This document shows positions 58,201-64,000 of a stretch of DNA of 64,000 bases, piece by piece. The notes under the pieces were generated by a model, which saw nothing but the letters and a program-made list of their open reading frames with translations, was not told the origin of the DNA and did not search any database. Source of the stretch: Echinarachnius parma (taxonomy: Eukaryota > Echinodermata > Echinoidea > Clypeasteroida > Echinarachniidae); assembly GCA_037951105.1 (NCBI GenBank), contig JBAMJV010003832.1:62001-126000 (forward strand). The letters are read 5' to 3'. Every line of letters starts with the position of its first letter. Position 1 is the stretch's first letter. The position numbers were made by a program, and so were the translations under genes.

Positions 58201-60773
58201 AGATATTATTGTCCGAAAAATCTGGCCTTTTTCCGGGCCCCTTTTACATTAACCAAGGAGGTATTCCTCCTTGCATTAACCGAACTGTCATATATTCACT
58301 GTCAATGTAATGGCCGACAGTGAAAACAACAGATTTATTGGTCAAGCAACTATCGGGCTACTATCATATGGCAAAGCAGCTGCTGCAAGTTCTCTCTGTG
58401 AATTCTGTCCCTGTAGGGGATACAGTTAGTTGCATTACTGTATAGGTAGGACCATTTTGCTTTGCTCTCTCTAAAATCAAATAAAATCAAATCACATCAT
58501 CGCAACTACTAGTATATAGTATCAATTACACGATAGCCTATATAAAGAGATCAAGAAATATCCTTGATAGATGTTCAACACACCCTATAGCTATCACAGT
58601 TGTCTACCGCAGTCATTAAAATGAGGGACCATATATAAATAATGAATAATCTTCATTATTCCGCACTATATCCATATCTACTGCTGATTAATAATATACA
58701 ATAAATCCATTCACTTTTTGTTTGTAACGTTTAACTATCTTTCACTAAAGTTCATTGGTGATTGTCATTTTATTCAGATGCACTGGCACTTGAGTTTCTG
58801 AGGGGGGGGGGGGGGGGGGGGCGGGGGGGGGGGGGTGGAAGCAATTAATTGTTTTCGCTTTGCCCCCCTACCAAGATGGAATTATATAAAAATGCCTGAT
58901 AGCTTCATGGAATTTGCTTGAGGGCAAACAAAAGAAAAGAACATCAGACAGAAAGTTAGTAGGGGGTTTGATACATTATTTTGCTTTGCTTGATGGATGA
59001 ATAGTATACAAAGTACCTCTGACCAACTAGGCCATGAATTCCTGAGGGGGGTCGATTCCACATAACGTAAGCTTGTTGTCATTAAGATAGAAATACAGTC
59101 AAACCTGTGTATAGTGACCACCGAAGGGAAGTAAGAAAAGTGGCCACTGTGGACAAGTGATGTCTATAAATAGGTTCATTCCATTGTTGCAGTGGATCAT
59201 GTTTACTATAGGCAGGCTGGCTGCTATAGACAGGTGGCCACTAAGACAGGTTTGACTGTATATGTAACATACTTGTATTTCCCCCCATTTTACATTACTG
59301 TCTGAATTGTCCCAAAGGGTAGTTTGAATAATTTGTTTTAAACAGAAATGTATCTTAATGTCTTTCCTTCAACAATATCTTCTAGGTGCCATGGGTATCC
59401 TCCAGGTCAACTCCATACGACAACTCAGCAACGAGACCGCCTCCGATCTGGTGAGCGAATGCGTGATTGACAACATTGCCCAGTATGCCACGCCCACCAT
59501 CAAATGGTACCTCCTCTCCGCAGACGGACTGACCTATCAGACGCCAGGGGAGGCGGGGTTTACGTCCTCCAACACTACGCATAATGCCACCAACGGTTAC
59601 CAGACTGTTGCCAATCTGACCATAGAGAGTTACACCGGAGATGGCAGTGTCGTTTGTCTGGCGATGAATACCACGACCAATGCGTCGGACTCGAAGACAT
59701 ATACACCCATCGGTAAGGATTAATTTCAAAGGCATAGATCTGTTAGTGATAGTTATTGTTTGGATAATCTATTCATTAATCCCCATCCCTGATCAATAGC
59801 CGGTTTTACATCAACATATAAGCCAGTGATTGATTTAGTTTATTCAATTTTAGCTAATCTTAGCCTATTGCCATTGCCCTCAGGAACTTGGTGGGTCGTC
59901 ATGGTCGTGTCCTGCATTAACTTGACGGAAATTGCAAACTTGTGCACGGGTATAATGAATATATTTCACTGACGTTAACATTGGTTGATATAATAACATG
60001 TCTTTAAAAGACATGTTATTATGAGAAGAGTATTATTTCGTAACATAAGGTCTCTGATATTTTTTGGACCATCTATGGCTCTTGATGCAGTAAGCCTTTC
60101 ATTGAGGGGCATCATGCTCTTTATCGTCGAGCATGAACAACCGTTTTTGATAACTAAAAAAGGGTAAAAAATACAAAATTAATAGCCCGATCTTGACCGT
60201 CTTCATTTTCTTTCTCACAAACAACTTTCAGTGGCTTCATCCGCATCCACAACGACATGCTCTCCTACAACGCCTGAGGCAGCAACAACATCCCAACAGA
60301 CAACAACATCTCTAACAACAACGCCCCAAGAGACGACAACGAACCCGGCTACAACTACCGCAGCCCAGACATCGGCATCGCCGATAACATCCCAGGCAGC
60401 TACGACCCAGACGCCAACAACGTTGCCAACCACAACCGTTCAACAAACAACACCCTCGGCCTCGTCCACACCAACTACAAATTCTGCAGCAACCGACGGC
60501 AATACGCCTAGGATCATCAGGAGCCGTCTGTTCGTCGCGCGCGACATCGACAAATCGCCGGTCTCCCTCAACGCATTGCTTCAAACCAGTCAGGTGGGGT
60601 CAGTGATCCGGTGCGCGGCGGCTTGTTTGGGCCATGGCGATTGCGAGAGTTTCACTCTGCAGAAGGAAGCAGGCACACCAAATGCCGGGTACTTGTGTGG
60701 GCTTCATTCCGTGGAGCATGAACCCTCCGCTATGGCAGCGGAGATTGGGGTGTCCTATTACATCGGAAAGTAA
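46258..60773 (+). CDS. secreted WxxW/LamG/Ig/mucin/PAN-domain protein, eight exons, complete
   Basis: Exons: 46258-46290, 53978-54032, 54885-54994, 55897-56098, 56837-57123, 57698-58181, 59386-59712 and 60232-60773. All have GT-AG borders and compatible phases, summing to 2040 nt (679 residues plus TAA). The start has A at -3 and an in-frame TGA upstream (46222). Residues 1-26 form a signal peptide (MASENIAHLLL/ISVLIYVYI) likely cut near STEA/EC. Residues about 42-131 resemble the Mucin2 WxxW domain (YTAWYSIDTPEDG, IECR, GLEC..GDQPDG..CFDYEIRFLC), with Tyr at the first Trp position. About 134-390 resembles a LamG/concanavalin-like fold (WDFSG; GMTVSLWVKR; GQWAHYTM). About 391-499 is Ig-like with many N-glycosylation sites. 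About 500-590 is Thr/Ser/Pro-rich mucin. About 595-679 is a PAN/apple-like module with four Cys. A mucus or matrix role is inferred; no orthologue was named. Confidence 0.88.
46881..47562. mobile_element. poly-G element split by a family E MITE
   Basis: CAGACCCTTAGCCAGGATTT at the left and CCCTGGCTATGGGC at the right. G runs at 46916-46935, 47021-47038 and 47490-47516. The middle is a family E MITE (47081-47373). GAGACC.GTAAAAAGT is repeated four times at 47395-47480. In intron 1 of the secreted-protein gene. Confidence 0.75.
47081..47373. mobile_element. family E MITE nested in the poly-G element
   Basis: GGTGTTTCACAAAGTTCCTA and TTAGGATCTTTGTGAAACACC ends. The internal phrases GGAAAGCCGTTAGTTTCTTT and AAATACTTGCATTTTT match 42931-43176 and 52746-53718. 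Confidence 0.8.
48291..48990 (+). repeat. minisatellite of TGTATCACACTGTGAACACT units
   Basis: About 700 bp of 19-20-bp units arranged partly as 39-bp dimers (GAATGTATCACACTGTGAAC alternating with TTGCATGTATCGCACTGTGA). Small deletions shift the phase in places. It lies in intron 1 of the secreted-protein gene; ORFs across it are artefacts. Confidence 0.92.
48991..49792. mobile_element. two head-to-tail TTAA MITEs (family C) sharing one TTAA
   Basis: 49259-49792 is complete: AGGGGTAGTTTAGTTTTGG to CTGTACTACCCCT, with TTAA at 49255-49258 and 49793-49796. The 3' half of another copy (about 48991-49254) abuts the same TTAA (GACCAATCCCT/TTAA/AGGGG). Shared internals are TAGTTGTTGAT.GTCTCTCTA, GAAAGCGCCCTCTT and CCTTTCGAGCA. 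Confidence 0.8.
50254..50629. mobile_element. TTAA MITE family A, uninterrupted reference copy
   Basis: TTAA at 50250-50253 and 50630-50633, termini TGGGATCTAGTAAC and GTTACTAGATCCCT. At 376 bp it defines the full family length. The inner phrase ACTATCCAGTGGATAGTT is a local palindrome. Confidence 0.85.
51090..51250 (+). mobile_element. tRNA-derived SINE-like element, copy 1
   Basis: GAGGTGTTCTGGTTTGACGG then TAAGAGC resembles a tRNA A-box region, and GCAGGGTTCGAAAACT resembles a B box, about 50 bp apart. A 3' body GGTTGTCCCAGATTGTTGAT follows, ending in an A run. A tRNA cloverleaf is not preserved. The second copy is 52687-53840. Confidence 0.6.
51385..51450 (-). mobile_element. tRNA-like SINE fragment
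   Basis: The minus strand reads GTAGAGCACCGTTCTAGCAA, CCGGAGGTCTCGGGTCCGAA and TCCCG. This resembles the anticodon-arm to T-arm portion of a tRNA with a B box (GGGTCCGAATCCC). The A-box side is disrupted, so it is read as a SINE or dead tRNA copy rather than a working tRNA gene. Confidence 0.55.
51510..52051. mobile_element. mariner-type MITE with identical 75-bp ends
   Basis: TA at 51508-51509 and 52052-52053. The ends CAGAGTGTCCCAGAAAGGTT, then GCAACACTTACGATCGTTAA, are identical at both sides for about 75 bp. Imperfect inverted arms continue to about 51663 and 51846. The only long frame (51628-51969) runs across the arms and has no recognisable transposase motif. TA duplication and a CAGAGTGTCCC terminus fit Tc1/mariner. 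Confidence 0.88.
52280..52650. mobile_element. TTAA MITE family A copy
   Basis: TTAA at 52276-52279 and 52651-52654, termini AGGGATCTGGTAACG and GTTACTAGATCCCT. It lies in copy 2 of the segmental duplication, at a different site from the family A insertion in copy 1. Confidence 0.85.
53023..53668 (-). mobile_element. 5'-truncated LINE, 3' end only
   Basis: A minus-strand insertion whose 3' side (53030-53075 on the plus strand) is a short simple-repeat tail (CTACACTACT units), as in CR1/L2/Jockey-type LINEs. It carries the C-terminal coding part (next entry). Confidence 0.8.
53082..53663 (-). pseudogene. C-terminal end of a LINE reverse transcriptase ORF
   Basis: Open from the insertion edge to a stop. 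It reads SCRAISGCLKPTNVSSLCVL, GIAPPDIRR and then LNRLRTGMGRCK, NCDCGTSQTMQHLLQCP. The last is the C-terminal CxC...H...C zinc-finger-like motif of Jockey/I-type LINEs. The catalytic RT core is absent. It differs from the LINE at 6.2-9.5 kb, which ends differently. Confidence 0.82.
53978..54032 (+). CDS. exon 2: signal peptide core and cleavage region
   Basis: Acceptor TATATAG, 55 nt encoding ISVLIYVYIKSTEAECDT plus one base, donor GTGAGT. Hydrophobic, then polar with a small-residue cleavage context. Confidence 0.8.
54228..54832 (+). repeat. (TTC)n arrays, duplicated spacer and (CCAATT)n array
   Basis: TTC runs at 54228-54300, about 54440-54510 and 54641-54760, then about 12 CCAATT hexamers at 54761-54832. 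A spacer with GCATTCTCGTGATAGCATTA and CATTTCTAGAAGTTGACTCA occurs twice (54309-54410 and 54518-54630, 209 bp apart), so the block expanded by duplication. It fills most of intron 2 of the secreted-protein gene. Poly-Leu, poly-Glu and similar ORFs here are artefacts. Confidence 0.92.
54885..54994 (+). CDS. exon 3: start of the WxxW-like domain
   Basis: Acceptor TTTGTTAG, 110 nt encoding APLSYQSPPLEPYYTAWYSI and DTPEDGIDTERLSDVQT, donor GTGAGT. Follows a large TTC/CCAATT microsatellite ending only 52 bp before it. Confidence 0.88.
55012..55438. mobile_element. GCCGTCACACC-ended palindromic element
   Basis: GTGCCGTCACACCCAAGCC at the left is mirrored by GGCTTGGGTGTGACGGCAC at the right. Inside, CGCCGAAGACCCACG and CGTGGGTCTTCGGCGACC form a central hairpin. 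Same family as 38962-40290. Intron 3 of the secreted-protein gene. Confidence 0.8.
55480..55600 (+). mobile_element. tRNA-derived SINE-like fragment
   Basis: TTGCTCAGCTGGTAGAACAC (A box) and CTCTGGTTCGAATTCCTG (B box) are spaced as in a tRNA, but a full cloverleaf with acceptor stem is not evident. It is followed by AAAAGGCAATTTCATATG. A poly-C run lies at 55733-55750. Confidence 0.55.
55897..56098 (+). CDS. exon 4: cysteine-rich rest of the WxxW-like domain
   Basis: Acceptor ATTGAAG, 202 nt from FDPTVCDEPLSIECRV to CFDYEIRFLCPPAP, donor GTATAA. The Cys pattern and the C.DYE.RFLC ending are diagnostic of the family. Confidence 0.92.
56151..56325. mobile_element. CAGTCAAACC-family MITE copy
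   Basis: AGTCCAACCTGTGTATAGTG to AAGACAGGTTTAACTG with internal GACCTCTATAGACAGGTTC. Intron 4 of the secreted-protein gene. Confidence 0.65.
56560..56720. mobile_element. hairpin MITE, GGGGTGTATTCTGAAAAC family
   Basis: GGGGTGTATTCTGAAAACG and TTTAGAATACACCCCC ends, with inner arms TATCTACGTCACTAAAATAT and its complement. Near-identical layout to 25003-25170. Intron 4. Confidence 0.85.
56837..57123 (+). CDS. exon 5: N-terminal part of the LamG-like region
   Basis: Acceptor AACCAAG, 287 nt beginning GALPQPNLFWDFSGRTSS and ending EPSCCNA, donor GTGAGT. The order 'FWDFSG...DG....G' resembles the first strands of LamG/pentraxin-type repeats. Confidence 0.88.
57162..57390 (+). repeat. (ATC)n microsatellite region
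   Basis: Imperfect CAT/ATC triplets with CCTCCT at the start, in intron 5 just after exon 5. The apparent His-rich frame is an artefact. Confidence 0.85.
57698..58181 (+). CDS. exon 6: main LamG/concanavalin-like exon
   Basis: Acceptor ATCACTCAG, 484 nt. GMTVSLWVKRNVDP, then GQWAHYTMAYNPEYA, LFVYVDGANP and YSISDLKIFYTMFNESQVA are the strand pattern of LamG-3-like domains (W.HvA, lyvDG, i.DlriyN..l...ei). Donor GTACGT. Confidence 0.92.
58182..59093. other. intron 6 sequence with a poly-G tract
   Basis: No exon or complete element was recognised. A G run occupies 58802-58836 with a single C interruption. Confidence 0.55.
59094..59260. mobile_element. best-preserved CAGTCAAACC-family MITE
   Basis: TACAGTCAAACCTGTGTATA to AGACAGGTTTGACTGTA. 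The inverted ends are about 16 bp perfect with TA at both edges. Intron 6. Confidence 0.8.
59386..59712 (+). CDS. exon 7: Ig-like, N-glycosylation-rich
   Basis: Acceptor TCTTCTAG, 327 nt. The single Cys pair SECVIDN...VVCLAMN with IKWYLL between them fits an Ig-like fold (C..W..C). It has NET, NTT, NAT, NLT and NTT/NAS sequons. Donor GTAAGG. Confidence 0.88.
60232..60773 (+). CDS. exon 8: Thr-rich mucin region, PAN/apple-like end and stop
   Basis: Acceptor ACTTTCAG, then about 90 residues rich in TT, TP, TS and QT (candidate O-glycosylation), followed by RSRLFVARDIDKSP, IRCAAACLGHGDCESFTLQK, LCGLHSVEHE and terminal GVSYYIGK. Stop TAA 60771-60773. The C..C....C.SF...C spacing suggests a PAN/apple core. 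Confidence 0.92.
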
Positions 60774-61156
60774 AAAGAGTTTTCAGCCATGTTATTTTCT
60801 ATCGGATGATGGATTTAAACCAGGGTAAATTTGGGAAGTTTTTAGCTATTTATAGCTATTGGGGAGGGGGGAAGAGGCAGAGAAAGTTCCTGAAAAATTC
60901 CCCCTTATAATTTGTCAGAATAATTGGGAAAAAATACATTTATAGGCAGGTAAAATGAATACTAAGTATATAACACTGGAACCAACTCATTATATTGCAC
61001 TCGGCCTGTGGCCTCGATGCAATATAATCGCTCTCGAGAAATTAAAAATGTATCGTTGTCTATTCTGGTATATTCAACTCCAAACCATGCACTATTTGTA
61101 TAATATTCCACATCGGAAATATTTCACTGGTAGGGTCTACGAGAAAGACAATCTAA
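60774..61156. other. 3' flank of the secreted-protein gene
   Basis: The presumed 3' UTR; no clear AATAAA close to the stop was found. A short palindrome, TTATATTGCACTCGGCC and GGCCTCGATGCAATATAA, lies at 60991-61026. Confidence 0.4.
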
Positions 61157-61385
61157 GCAAATAATTACCGTTGGTGAAGGTGATGGGACAAACTATCGAT
61201 CACTTCCGAGGCGATCTGGATGTAGCAATCTTTCCGAAGCGAAGCTGAGGAAAGATAGCGTATACATTCAGATCGCCGAGGAAGTGATAGTTTGCCATCG
61301 CCTGAAACCAAAAGGTGATTATTTGCTTGATATTCCACATCGGAAACATTTCACTGGTAGGGTCTACGAGAAAGACAATCTAACT
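61098..61385. repeat. 168-bp palindrome flanked by 58-68-bp direct repeats
   Basis: ATATTCCACATCGGAAATAT then CACTGGTAGGGTCTACGAGA occurs at 61098-61165 and again at 61328-61385. Between them, 61157-61325 is an imperfect palindrome (GCAAATAAT.ACC, GGCGATCTG.ATGTA, CTTTCC at mirrored places). Confidence 0.75.
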
Positions 61386-61539
61386 GTTTCGTCGAGCATC
61401 TAATCTCGTCGAGCATCTTTCGCAAGCTAAAACAAGACCTCCGCTTACAGGAAGCTTTCATAACACGCATCTCTATGGACAGTGCATGCAGTACTTACGT
61501 ACGTACATCACCGCGGTGGCCGTGGTCGCCTGCTGCGTT

Positions 61540-61632
61540 GAAGATAGTACCCAGTGCAACGCACTTTCACCGAAGATAGTACCCAGTGCAACGCACTTTC
61601 ACCCAAGATAGTACCGAGTGTAACGAACTTTT
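61540..61632 (+). repeat. three copies of a 32-bp tandem repeat
   Basis: AAGATAGTACCCAGTGCAAC, then GCACTTTCACC, occurs three times; the last copy has diverged (GAGTGTAACGAAC). Confidence 0.85.
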
Positions 61633-61799
61633 CTTCTCCCATCAATGATGGGCGAAACTATGTTTCATCACGTGATTAACTTTTGACCAATCGTAGAGCA
61701 AGATTCTTAGTCTAACCCCCACACCACGCCGTCTTCTACTATATCAAGTAGCAGATTCGGGCTCCGAATGGAATCAGGTTTTTATAATGGTCCGCTAGC

Positions 61800-63350
61800 T
61801 CAATGACTTCCACTCGGGGGAGGGGTCAGTTCAAATAGACCACGTATTAAATTATATTATTAAAATATAAAATATAAACAAACAAATCCAAAAATAAAGT
61901 GCTTGGACACGATTCAAATTACGATGTCACTTGGCAAATGTTTATTAACCAATAAGAAGAATTACAAATCTCCTTCATCCAATCAAAATGATCAAAATGA
62001 TACAACTTATATAATGTAAATATCAACAGTTGCAATAAATATAATTGCGAGGTATGCTTTAAAAATAAGGGGCAACTTGTTACTTGCTTAATTATAGTTA
62101 CTTAAATACTTTTTATCAAGGATCTAAGTGAAAGGGAGGGATAGTTAGGGGAAATGAGGTGAGTAAATGGTGGCCACTTACGAACGCGAAAGCTATACTA
62201 GTTTTATCGGTCTCGGACTTGGGCGCGCTTCTGGATGGGCTGGACGATCGGGGCGGGCTGATTTCGGGACGGGCTGGGCTTCAGGACAGGGCCGGAACAT
62301 GTAGGTTGTAGGGATCTCGGATCACTAAGCTGGAACTTTGAGGAACGCCTTGGAGTTGAACACGGGTAAACAGCTTACTTACGATCTGTTGGTCTTGAGC
62401 AAGTATGGTTTGCTTTCCAAACAGTTCGCGTATTCGATTCAGTTTAACTCCAAACTCAGTCTCCAACAATATTCAAATCACAGTTCTCCTGGTAAATTCA
62501 GCTTCAGTTTCTCCGAAATGTCCAATTCAAGTTTTAGTTAAACGTTGTTAATTATTAATTTGATGAGGATGAGGGTGATGGGGTTCCAAGGGTGGGGGAA
62601 GAGCTAACTGCTCTTACGTCTACTTCTTACTGATTACTCTCCTGTTCCTATCTTATCTCTGCTTCAACTCTCTCTAAATTAAGTTTGGGGACAGGGTTTT
62701 ATACCTAATTACATATTCAAAACATATCTTGTAAGGGGCGGGACTTATGAATCTGGGATACATCTTAATACTGTAACACTTCATAATGTTTACCTAAGTT
62801 GCCCCTAGATACAATCGTCTGATTGGAGGTTCATACCAAAGGGAGGAAACTATTATTCTCATTGGCCAGTGACCACTTCAAAAGCTTACCCAAACAATAC
62901 CACACTACCCAAGCTAATACTGTTCCAAGAAAGCCAAGTTCATAGTGATAGACCACTTAATTCACACCTATCCTATTCAAGCTATATTTCTTTTATATTC
63001 CTTAATCCCAACATCTCTTTTGTATTGACTAATCCCATGATCTGTATTCAAATCTAACCGTTTAATGTTCCCTACTCTCAAGTATACTATTCATAGTACA
63101 CTGTAGGTACAGCCTATAATATCTAAATCTCTTTTCAACATATTTACTCATCTTCCAAATATACTGGTAGCTGTTATTCTCTTAATTTAGCTATAAACTG
63201 AGCGGGAATTGAATAAAAGTATAGAATTCCCAGAAAGCCAGAAATATACAAGACAGGACACCACCATATTTTACCTAAACGGGACTTAACTCCACTACCT
63301 TATTATACATTCAAAAGGGCCTTAATTCTACCTCGCTACATCTTCCCCTC
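61800..63350 (-). mobile_element. possible LTR of a retrotransposon, minus strand
   Basis: On the minus strand a purine tract GAGGGGAAGA (63350-63341) is followed by TGTAGCGAGGTAG, as expected for a polypurine tract meeting a 3' LTR. Downstream are a TATA-like GGTATAAAACC (about 62704-62694) and AATAAA (about 61945). The far LTR edge and target duplication were not defined, and no partner LTR or coding region falls inside the window. Moderate to low confidence. Confidence 0.35.
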
Positions 63351-64000
63351 GGCCACGTGAATGGTGACCTCGCCATTCCCAAAAATGGAATATATCAAGT
63401 ATATTACATGACTAATTAAAACATTCAAATATCATTCCTAAGAAGTCTTGCCAAATGACATCTTAAATACCAGTAACAACAAACTCATATGATGCATACC
63501 GCGCTCATATAAAAATATGAAGGCAATAGCATGACACAATGAAAGAAAACACCAAAGTATTCTACATACACAAGCCACATCTACCTACAACAACGACAGT
63601 CCAAAACTAACTTAATCATGATTACAACAACTCAAGTGCATTTACAATAGATACACTGTTTAACATTAACTATGGAATATATTCCTCAAAAGGAGTATCA
63701 AGTATGAATGATAGGCTGGCCAATCAATCATCTGTCCAAAACAATAAACAAGTAATAACATTTAACTACCCCTATTTACTCATTGTATAAACCTAAGGAA
63801 AACAATTAAGCCAAATTCAAAATTATCCTTGTTTATATTCAACAACTAACCAACTGCATCAAACATCATTCAAACTTAAACTAAACCTTAAATAAATCAA
63901 ATGCATGTCTAGGATGCAAATAATTACACAAAATAATCGTTGCCAGTATATCCTCAGATTCCCGAACAAAATTAAATCAAGCGATATTGTATCCAAAAGT
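63351..64000. other. AT-rich end of window, no recognised gene
   Basis: All frames are interrupted often. If the LTR call is right this would be internal or decayed retrotransposon sequence; no protein motif was seen. Confidence 0.4.

Overview
The window is eukaryotic nuclear DNA: genes are split by GT-AG introns, coding density is low, and the AT-rich intergenic and intronic sequence is packed with short palindromic transposons, LINE fragments, microsatellites and long poly-G tracts. Gene content (Rab23, the complex I subunit NDUFS5, and a secreted WxxW/LamG/mucin/PAN protein) together with Jockey/CR1/L2-type LINEs and TTAA-targeting MITEs suggests a marine invertebrate metazoan, perhaps an echinoderm or hemichordate; the species is not determined.

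Layout. 1.8-14.1 kb (minus): a complete five-exon Rab23 gene of 237 codons. Its 9.6 kb intron 4 holds a nearly intact 3.3 kb LINE that landed inside an older TTAA element. 14.1-29.4 kb: mostly transposon remains, with one exon-like stretch at 23.3 kb and a CpG-rich patch at 25.5-26.2 kb. 29.4-31.1 kb (minus): the two coding exons of NDUFS5. Directly upstream of its start-codon exon lie about seven copies of a 180-bp unit, each carrying the splice acceptor, the ATG and the first 38 codons, then a stop. 32-46 kb: no gene recognised. It holds duplicated segments and a 3.7 kb long-armed palindrome with another transposon nested in it. 46.3-60.8 kb (plus): a complete eight-exon gene for a 679-residue secreted protein (signal peptide, WxxW-like, LamG-like, Ig-like, Thr-rich mucin and PAN/apple parts). 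Exon phases join without a break. 60.8-64 kb: a palindrome, short tandem repeats and a possible minus-strand LTR running out of the window.

The three genes are unrelated in function (ciliary/Hedgehog traffic, mitochondrial respiration, secreted matrix or mucus). What links the window is how its non-coding DNA grew. At least four TTAA-flanked MITE families with AGGG termini, several hAT-like palindromic families with 8-bp target duplications, and TA-flanked mariner/pogo-like MITEs fill the introns and are nested up to three deep. In both conserved genes, pieces of exons together with their splice acceptors have been duplicated locally into the neighbouring intron.
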